A stretch of 64,000 nucleotides of DNA, taken from contig JAODAR010000010.1 in the NCBI GenBank assembly GCA_025463545.1, forward strand, positions 186,001 through 250,000, read 5' to 3'. The DNA comes from Microbacteriaceae bacterium. GTDB taxonomy: Bacteria; Actinomycetota; Actinomycetes; Actinomycetales; Microbacteriaceae. Shown piece by piece: positions 58,581-64,000 of this stretch. Position numbers and translations under genes: made by a program. The notes below the pieces were generated by a model, which ran no database searches, had not been told where the DNA came from, and saw nothing but the letters and a program-made list of their open reading frames with translations. Each line of letters begins with the position of its first letter. Position 1 is the first letter of the stretch.

Positions 58581-59368
58581 GCAGGTTGAAGTTCATGACC
58601 GTCGTCGTGGCGGCTCTGGCGATTCCGTTGCTCAGCGCCCAGGTGGCATTCGCCGGCGGCCCGAAGGCATCCGCTCCGCTCGGAAACGATATCTCCTGGC
58701 CGCAGTGCGGCCAGAAGCTGCCGACGGGACAGGCCTTCGCCATTGTGGGCGTCAACGACGGGCTGGCCAACACCACGAACCCCTGCCTGGCGGCCGAGTT
58801 GGCGTGGGCGGCGCGATCCACTGGGGTCACCGGCCAACCGTCGATCTCGCTCTACGTGAACACCGCCAACCCTGGCCTCCAGGGGTCATGGTGGCCGACG
58901 TCGAACACCTACCGCAACACGGTCGTCGCAAACCCGTACGGCAGCTGCTCGGGCAACCCGGACGCCGCTTGTGCGTACGTGTACGGCTTCGCCAAGGCCT
59001 ACGACGACGTGCATGACCGCGGCGTTACCGGCGCCGCCGGTTACCTGTGGTGGCTCGATGTGGAGACCATCAACACCTGGTCGTCCGACACGGCGGCCAA
59101 CGCTGCGGATCTGGAAGGCATGACCAGCTACTTCCAGAGCATCGGGGCTCGCGTCGGCTTGTACTCCACGAGCTACCAGTGGGGCCAGATCGTCGGCAAC
59201 GTGAGCACGCTCAGCAACCTCAACAATCTGCAGAGCTGGATTCCCGGGGCATCATCGGCGACGGCCGCCAAGTCGAAGTGCGCGGCCGCTCCGCTCACCA
59301 CGGGCAGCAAAGTCTCCCTGACGCAATTCGTTTCGAACCGCCTGGACTACGACTACTCCTGCATCTAG
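58571..59368 (+). CDS. Secreted GH25/DUF1906-like protein
   Basis: 265 residues from GTG 58571. Signal peptide RLKFMTVVVAALAIPLLSAQ then VAFAGG. The mature part GNDISWPQCGQKLPTGQAFAIVGVNDG, SISLYVNTANPGLQG, GYLWWLDVETINTW (acidic motif typical of a glycosidase-type barrel) and ARVGLYSTSYQWGQIVG resembles the DUF1906/glycoside hydrolase-like TIM-barrel of actinobacteria, related to GH25 lysozymes. Four or more Cys could form disulfides. Whether it cuts peptidoglycan is unknown. Confidence 0.82.
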   Translation: MSTRRLKFMTVVVAALAIPLLSAQVAFAGGPKASAPLGNDISWPQCGQKLPTGQAFAIVGVNDGLANTTNPCLAAELAWAARSTGVTGQPSISLYVNTANPGLQGSWWPTSNTYRNTVVANPYGSCSGNPDAACAYVYGFAKAYDDVHDRGVTGAAGYLWWLDVETINTWSSDTAANAADLEGMTSYFQSIGARVGLYSTSYQWGQIVGNVSTLSNLNNLQSWIPGASSATAAKSKCAAAPLTTGSKVSLTQFVSNRLDYDYSCI

Positions 59369-59944
59369 CGGTCGGCCGGCTGCCGCACGATCTCGATGGC
59401 CTGCTCGGCCCACGCGATCCGGTGCGTGGCCGAGTCGATCAGGTAGTCGAAGACGTGCGTCTTGAGGTGCACGATCCGGGCATGTTCCGCGGGATCGCGG
59501 CGCTGCAACCGTTCGCGGATGAGCGGTGTATCGGCGGCGGCCAGCCGGGCTCGGTGCGCCGCCCACTGCTCACGTCGCTGCTGGATCTCGCCGATGGGCT
59601 CTCGGAGCACGGTTTCGGCCTCGGCGGGCGGGACCATGTCCAGGAACAGGGTCTGCAGCAGGAACGGGTCGCGCACGCTTGGTTCGGCGTGCGGCTCGGC
59701 CAGCCAGCGGCGGAGTTCGGCCAACCCCTCCTCCGTGATCGAGTACGACGTGCGCTTCAGTGTGCTGCCGCGCACCTGCTCTTCGCCCGAGAGAAGTCCC
59801 TCTTTCACCATCTTCGCGAGCAGCGGATAGATCTGGCTTTGCGGGGCCGTCCACACGCGCCGTCGACTCGAGGAATTGGGTGAGTTCATAGCCGGTCATG
59901 GGACGCGCCTCAAGCACGCCGAGCACCGCATGTTGCAGGGACAT
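59365..59944 (-). pseudogene. PadR-family regulator with frameshift
   Basis: The N-terminus in one frame is MSLQHAVLGVLEARPMTGYE, LTQFLESTARV; the rest in a second frame is WTAPQSQIYPLLAKMVKEGLL, LKRTSYSITEEGLAELRRWL and the Vir_act_alpha_C region QQRREQWAAHRARLAAADTP. Together they form a complete PadR winged-helix protein of about 190 residues. The break near 59852 is a loss of two bases in a GTGTG run (CGTGTGGACG where CGTGTGTGGACG would restore the frame). It may be a genuine loss, a phase-variable site or a sequencing error. Its stop codon overlaps the stop of the convergent secreted-protein gene. Confidence 0.88.
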
Positions 59945-60095
59945 GCGCGCATGCTTAAGCGGTAATAGTCCTGCGCTGACATTTCTACCCATACATGTAG
60001 GTTGATTTCCATCTACAGAATCGTAAGGACATGCCGAATAGGGTGGTGATATTGTGGACCTGCCGTCCGCCCCGCTTCACGGCTAGGGTTTCCTC

Positions 60096-61367
60096 ATGAA
60101 CCCGCACGCCGTGCGCCGCCTGAGAGACCTCGTAATGACGGTCGTGAAACGTGGAGTTCTGGCCTTCTTCGCTCTCCAGGCCGCCGTGATCGCGGTCCTG
60201 GTGGCCATCGACACCGTCACCCGCCGGGTGCGCGTCAAGCGCACGCGCTTTCCGCGCCCGGGCATCTTCCACAGCACTGTTGGCAAGGCGCACATCAGCC
60301 TGTATACGTTCGGCGATGACCTCTACCGCGACATGTTGCACGAGATCCGAACGGCCACTCGGACCGTGCTGCTCGAGACCTACATCTGGAAGAGCGACAC
60401 GGTCGGTGGACAGTTCCTCGATGCGGTCAACGCCGCGGCGAAGCGAGGCGTCGAGGTTTACGTTATCTACGACGGATTCGCCAACCTGGTCGTGCCGCGT
60501 TCGTTCTACACGTTCGACTCGGCCGTGCATGTGCTGCGGTTCCCCGTCTTCCGGCCTTCCATCGTGTTCACGAACGTGCGGGGGACCGGGTTCGACCACC
60601 GCAAGGTACTCGTCGTCGACGACCGGGTTGGCTTCGTCGGCGGGTACAACATCGGTTCCCTCTATGCGACGCAATGGCGCGACACGCACCTGAGGATCTC
60701 CGGCCCCTCGGTCTGGGACCTCCGACAGGCGTTTGTGAGCATGTGGAACGGCTATCGCACGCGCGCATGGACGAGTCCGAGCCGGCCGCAGCTGGAGGAA
60801 CTGCCTGCTCACTTCTGGGAACCCCATATCCGCGCCGTTAACAACATTCCGTCGAACCTGGTGTTCCCCACCCGGGGGGTCTATCTCGACGCCATCAACC
60901 GGGCCGGCAAGCACATCTTCATCACCACGGCCTACTTCATCCCCGACCAGCAAATCCTCGACGCGCTCCTGGCTGCCGCCGAACGCGGCGTCGACGTGCG
61001 CGTGCTCATCCCAGAGGCCTCCAATCACGTACTCGCCGACTGGCTGTCGAGAGGGTTCTACACGGCGTTGCTGCGCGCCGGTGTGACGATCCTCCTGTAC
61101 CAGCACGCGATGATCCACGCTAAGACCGCCACCGTTGACGGGGAATGGTCAATCGTCGGCACGGCCAATCTCGACCGCCTCAGCCTGACCGGCAACTACG
61201 AAATTGGCCTCGAGATTTTCGACTCGGACCTGGCCGGCGATCTGGAGAAGATTTTCGAAATCGACAGCTCGAACACCCGTGTGCTCACTCTCGAGGAATG
61301 GGAATCGCGTCACATCCCAGCGCGGTTCAGCGAAGCCGTGCTGGCTCCGCTGCGGCCGCTTCTGTAA
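60096..61367 (+). CDS. Cardiolipin-synthase-like phospholipase D protein
   Basis: 423 residues. An N-terminal hydrophobic segment (LAFFALQAAVIAVLVAI) anchors it. Two HKD motifs are intact: DHRKVLVVDDRVGFVGGYNIG and HAKTATVDGEWSIVGTANLD. ETYIWKSDTVGGQFLDAVNAAAKRGVEV precedes the first. The class joins two phosphatidylglycerols or a CDP-lipid to form cardiolipin; the C-terminus LTLEEWESRHIPARFSEAVLAPLRPLL is typical. It converges on the NERD gene. Confidence 0.94.
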   Translation: MNPHAVRRLRDLVMTVVKRGVLAFFALQAAVIAVLVAIDTVTRRVRVKRTRFPRPGIFHSTVGKAHISLYTFGDDLYRDMLHEIRTATRTVLLETYIWKSDTVGGQFLDAVNAAAKRGVEVYVIYDGFANLVVPRSFYTFDSAVHVLRFPVFRPSIVFTNVRGTGFDHRKVLVVDDRVGFVGGYNIGSLYATQWRDTHLRISGPSVWDLRQAFVSMWNGYRTRAWTSPSRPQLEELPAHFWEPHIRAVNNIPSNLVFPTRGVYLDAINRAGKHIFITTAYFIPDQQILDALLAAAERGVDVRVLIPEASNHVLADWLSRGFYTALLRAGVTILLYQHAMIHAKTATVDGEWSIVGTANLDRLSLTGNYEIGLEIFDSDLAGDLEKIFEIDSSNTRVLTLEEWESRHIPARFSEAVLAPLRPLL

Positions 61368-61378
61368 TCAGCGGACCA

Positions 61379-62203
61379 TCATGGACTCACCACGGCGGCG
61401 ATATAAGCGCTCATAACGGCGGAGATGAGGGGCGGTCCCGCCAGAAAAATCACAGCGCCTATCGACACGGCGCCGAGCTGCCGCCAGCGGGTGCGACGAA
61501 CGTAGGCCGTACGCACCTCTGCATCCAGCGCGTCGAATTGTCCCCTCGCGTCATCGGTCGGTGGGAACAGCGCGGGCGGCCACGTCGACGCGTCGTCGAT
61601 GATCGCCGCCAGCTCATCCAGTTCGGCTGCACTCAGCATCGGCGGGTGTGTCAGCAGCCAACGCTTGAGCTGTCCCGCTTCGAGAACTGTGGTTTGGTCA
61701 GGCTTCGCCTTGATCTTCAGCGACTTGGGACCGACCAGGGCGAGCACCGGCTGCGCGGAGGGGAGGCGCGGCATCCGCTCCCTGAGAAGCTTCGTGACCC
61801 GCTTGGCCTCGTAATCGGCGTTGCGGATGTGGGGTTGCTTCTGGCCCGAGACCATGAGGGTGCGGCCCGCCACCCAGACGGCTTTGTCCTTGTGATGCTT
61901 GGTGTTGATGGTGAAGATCCCACCCGGGCCGATGACGAGGTGGTCGATGTCCGAGCCTTTCTTTCCGATCGGAAGCGCGTGGTACGCGGTCCATTCCGGA
62001 GGCAGCGTCGCCAGGATTCCCCCAACGACGATCTCCCCTTGCGCACCCCGATACCAACTGATGCTGTCCGCGCCGAGGGGCGAATAGCCGAAAAAGCGAC
62101 CAAAGCCCGAGCGCAGGGGCGTGGTGCTGTGCTGCCGCAGTAGCTCCTCGATCACTGCCTGCGCCGGAAGGCGCTGCCGCATGGTTGGCGCGTCTGTTTG
62201 CAT
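61379..62203 (-). CDS. NERD (nuclease-related) domain membrane protein
   Basis: 274 residues from ATG 62203 (GGGGGACCC upstream). The NERD core is YRGAQGEIVVGGILATLPPEW, HALPIGKKGSDIDHLVIGPGGIFTINTKHHKDKAVWVAG with the D...T/N-x-K acidic-lysine signature, plus KRVTKLLRERMPRLPSAQPVLALVGPK. A C-terminal hydrophobic pair (LGAVSIGAVIFLAGPPLISAVMSAYIAAV) anchors it in the membrane. NERD proteins are presumed to act on nucleic acids; the role is unknown. Confidence 0.92.
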   Translation of the reverse strand: MQTDAPTMRQRLPAQAVIEELLRQHSTTPLRSGFGRFFGYSPLGADSISWYRGAQGEIVVGGILATLPPEWTAYHALPIGKKGSDIDHLVIGPGGIFTINTKHHKDKAVWVAGRTLMVSGQKQPHIRNADYEAKRVTKLLRERMPRLPSAQPVLALVGPKSLKIKAKPDQTTVLEAGQLKRWLLTHPPMLSAAELDELAAIIDDASTWPPALFPPTDDARGQFDALDAEVRTAYVRRTRWRQLGAVSIGAVIFLAGPPLISAVMSAYIAAVVSP

Positions 62204-62428
62204 GGGTCCCCCGTTCCGTGTCGAATCTAGCGGGTGCCGGCGGCCCGACTGCAGCCCCAGAACGGGCTGCATTGTTGGCTTGCGAGGGAGAACCGTGGTG
62301 GACCGCCATTGACTAAGCGGTTCGGCGATCGGTATCTGAGGGTTGCCTCCCGTGCGATATCGGCGTTGTCTGGGGTTGGCGACTCGCGGAGCGAATCCGG
62401 GAGTCCAGCCTTCTGCGAGGAGAAACCC

Positions 62429-63565
62429 ATGACCAACGCATTCTTTGGCGGCCCGGCAGACCACGACGTCACACCGGGAGACGAGCCGGTCGGCCGGCTC
62501 AAGGTGGTGCACACGTTTGATGACGGGCCGATGCCCACCGGGGTGAGCATCTCCCATCAGGGCCGGGTCTTCATCAACTTCCCCAAATGGGGCGACGAAG
62601 TGCCGGCCACGGTTGTGGAACTCGTGCACGGCGTTCCGAAGCCGTTCCCGGACCAGGCGTGGAATAGCCCCAGCGGCGACGCTGACGCGGCCGCCTTGGT
62701 CTCCGTTCAGAGCATCGTCGTCGACCCGGACGACCGGCTCTGGATCCTGGACACGGGCAGCCCCTTGTTCCAGCCGACGAAGCCGGGCGGACCGAAGCTG
62801 GTGTGCGTCGACCTGGCCACAGACACGGTCGCCAAAGTAATCGTCTTCGAGCCGGATGTGGCGCTGCCCACGACGTACCTCAACGACATCCGCTTCGACC
62901 TCCGCCAGGGAGAGGGCGGCGTTGGCTACATCACCGACTCTTCCGACCAGGGACCCAACGGCATCATCGTGGTCGATCTCGCGACGGGCGAAGCGTGGCG
63001 GCGACTGCACGATCACCCCAGCACGAAGGCACTCCCACCGCACGAGTTCGTTCCGGTCGTGGAGGGCCGTGTCTTCATGGAACGCACCGACGGCGAACCG
63101 TCCAAGCCGGTCACCATGGGCTCAGACGGCATCGCCATCTCGAGCGATGGCGAACGGCTCTGGTTCTGCCCGCTCGCGTCCAGGCGCTGGTACAGCGTCT
63201 CGACGAAGGCCCTCCTCGATCGCTCGCTCAGCGACGAGCAGGTCGCCGCGACCGTCGTGGACGAGGGCGACAAAGGCGGCGGCGCCGATGGCCTGGAATC
63301 GGACGACCAGGGCCGCCTCTACGCCACCAACTACGAGCACAACGCCATTCTGCGAAGGATGCCGGACGGCGAGATGCAGACCATTGTGCACGACGAGCGG
63401 ATGCTGTGGCCTGACACCATGTCGGTGGCGACGGATGGCTACCTCTACTTCACCGCCAACCAGCTGCACCGGCAGGCGAAATATCAGGACGGCGAGGACC
63501 TTCGCGCATATCCGTACTGGCTGTTTCGGGTGGCGATCCATGCGGGACCGGTGTTACTGAAGTAA
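62429..63565 (+). CDS. Major royal jelly/SMP-30-like beta-propeller protein
   Basis: 378 residues from ATG 62429 (GAGGAGAAACCC upstream). The sequence matches the MRJP/yellow family: GRVFINFPKWGDEVPATVVEL, IVVDPDDRLWILDTGSPLF, TYLNDIRFDLRQGEGG, ITDSSDQGPNGIIVVDLATGEAWRRLHDHPS, GIAISSDGERLWFCPLASRRWYSV, ATNYEHNAILRRMPDGEM. No signal peptide is apparent, so it is probably cytosolic. In bacteria these proteins often resemble lactonases of the SMP-30 group; the reaction here is unknown. Confidence 0.93.
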   Translation: MTNAFFGGPADHDVTPGDEPVGRLKVVHTFDDGPMPTGVSISHQGRVFINFPKWGDEVPATVVELVHGVPKPFPDQAWNSPSGDADAAALVSVQSIVVDPDDRLWILDTGSPLFQPTKPGGPKLVCVDLATDTVAKVIVFEPDVALPTTYLNDIRFDLRQGEGGVGYITDSSDQGPNGIIVVDLATGEAWRRLHDHPSTKALPPHEFVPVVEGRVFMERTDGEPSKPVTMGSDGIAISSDGERLWFCPLASRRWYSVSTKALLDRSLSDEQVAATVVDEGDKGGGADGLESDDQGRLYATNYEHNAILRRMPDGEMQTIVHDERMLWPDTMSVATDGYLYFTANQLHRQAKYQDGEDLRAYPYWLFRVAIHAGPVLLK

Positions 63566-63594
63566 AGCGCGCCATTCCTCAGCAGCGGCCCATT

Positions 63595-63634
63595 TGTTAC
63601 GCCAAAAGACGGGCTGTTACGCGAAATGGCGGGT
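63595..63634. promoter_or_regulatory. Imperfect 20-base tandem repeat upstream of the flavin monooxygenase
   Basis: TGTTACGCCAAAAGACGGGC (63595-63614) is followed directly by TGTTACGCGAAATGGCGGGT (63615-63634), 16 of 20 bases identical, ending 40 bases before the next start. Direct repeats at two helical turns suggest a regulator site. Confidence 0.5.
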
Positions 63635-63674
63635 GCCCCTATGTGCGGGAACGACCGGGCGTCATGCTGGTTGC

Positions 63675-64000
63675 ATGACCCGACACATCCGCTTCAACGC
63701 CTTCGACATGAACTGCGTCGCCCACCAGTCCTCCGGGATGTGGCGGCACCCCCTCGACCAGTCCTGGAGGTACAAGGACCTCTCCTATTGGACCGACCTT
63801 GCCAAGCTGCTCGAGCGTGGCACCTTCGACGGCATCTTCATCGCCGATGTCCTCGGAACGTACGACGTCTACGGTGGTTCGAACGAAGCAGCGATCAGGC
63901 ACGGGGCCCAGGTTCCGGTGAACGACCCGATCCTGCTCGTCTCCGCCATGGCGGCCGTGACCGAGAATCTCGGATTCGGCATCACCGCGGGAACCGCCTA
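63675..64000 (+). CDS. LLM-class flavin-dependent monooxygenase (NtaA/SnaA/DszA-type), 5' part
   Basis: Starts at ATG 63675 and runs off the right edge. The N-terminus is IRFNAFDMNCVAHQSSGMWRHP, then SYWTDLAKLLERGTFDGIFIADVLGTYDVYGGS and HGAQVPVNDPILLVSAMAAVTENLGFGITAGTAY, the start of the nitrilotriacetate monooxygenase subgroup of FMN-dependent bacterial-luciferase-fold enzymes. These use FMNH2 from a partner reductase to oxidise amines or sulfur compounds. A paired importer or reductase would lie beyond the window. Confidence 0.92.
   Translation, partial: MTRHIRFNAFDMNCVAHQSSGMWRHPLDQSWRYKDLSYWTDLAKLLERGTFDGIFIADVLGTYDVYGGSNEAAIRHGAQVPVNDPILLVSAMAAVTENLGFGITAGTA

Noticed and set aside
1..64000. 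CRISPR array, tRNA, rRNA or integrase/transposase
   Set aside because: No regular spacer repeats, no tRNA arms or CCA-type ends, and no recombinase motifs were found on reading; a tRNA scan and profile search would be decisive.

Overview
The window is high-GC DNA (strong G/C preference at third codon positions, many GTG starts, GTGA/ATGA gene overlaps) and looks like a chromosomal segment of an actinobacterium, most likely a Microbacteriaceae-type member of the Micrococcales. That placement is inferred from gene families and codon style; no rRNA or other phylogenetic marker is present. No tRNA, rRNA, CRISPR array, transposase or prophage gene was seen. The content is mostly nutrient uptake and catabolism, with several decayed genes between the cassettes.

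Layout. 1-2.4 kb: truncated CYTH-CHAD protein and an M50-type membrane peptidase. 2.4-9.8 kb: RpiR regulator and class II glutamine amidotransferase (minus), divergent from an operon of glutamine-synthetase-like ligase, APC permease, class III aminotransferase and FluG-like amidohydrolase; this resembles a gamma-glutamyl-type amine or amino acid catabolic locus. 9.9-16.3 kb: secreted protein, PhoA-type alkaline phosphatase with a candidate Pho box, RibD-like reductase, small membrane protein, GyrI-like protein and a Ser/Thr kinase-GAF protein.

16.8-27.1 kb is a ten-gene minus-strand cassette facing an IclR regulator (27.2 kb): an OpuC-type ABC importer (permease, CBS-ATPase, permease, lipoprotein), a formaldehyde-activating-enzyme (Fae) homologue, a 3-hydroxyisobutyrate-dehydrogenase-like reductase, a succinate-semialdehyde-type dehydrogenase, an SDR, an alkyl-DHAP-synthase-like FAD oxidase and an FGGY kinase. 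The gene order suggests import, oxidation and phosphorylation of one small molecule. I do not recognise this set as a known pathway, and it is the best candidate for an undescribed system.

28-33.6 kb is mixed accessory DNA: cold-shock/DUF1294 protein, a predicted seven-bladed lectin-like propeller, an SDR lacking its catalytic lysine, VapBC, a hemerythrin-like protein, and remnants of a GlnQ-type ATPase and an M20 amidohydrolase abutting head to head. 33.9-46.8 kb is a second catabolic cluster: CoA-transferase, thiolase, DUF35 protein, ThDP enzyme and aldehyde dehydrogenase on the minus strand; MFS transporter, IclR regulator, SsuABC-like importer, alpha/beta hydrolase and FAD monooxygenase on the plus strand. 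An aromatic or related acid is the likely substrate type.

47-50 kb holds a broken YhcG/DUF1016 nuclease-like gene, a C-terminally truncated UvrD-like helicase and a small membrane protein. 50-56.2 kb: transketolase facing a ROK regulator and an ascorbate-type PTS (IIA, IIB, IIC), with HPr convergent across a strong terminator hairpin. 56.6-64 kb: MGT-type glycosyltransferase, YoeB-toxin remnant, secreted GH25/DUF1906-like protein, frameshifted PadR regulator, cardiolipin-synthase-like protein, NERD-domain protein, royal-jelly/SMP-30-like propeller and the start of a flavin-dependent monooxygenase. A palindromic intergenic repeat occurs three times (2.35, 9.78 and 58.27 kb).
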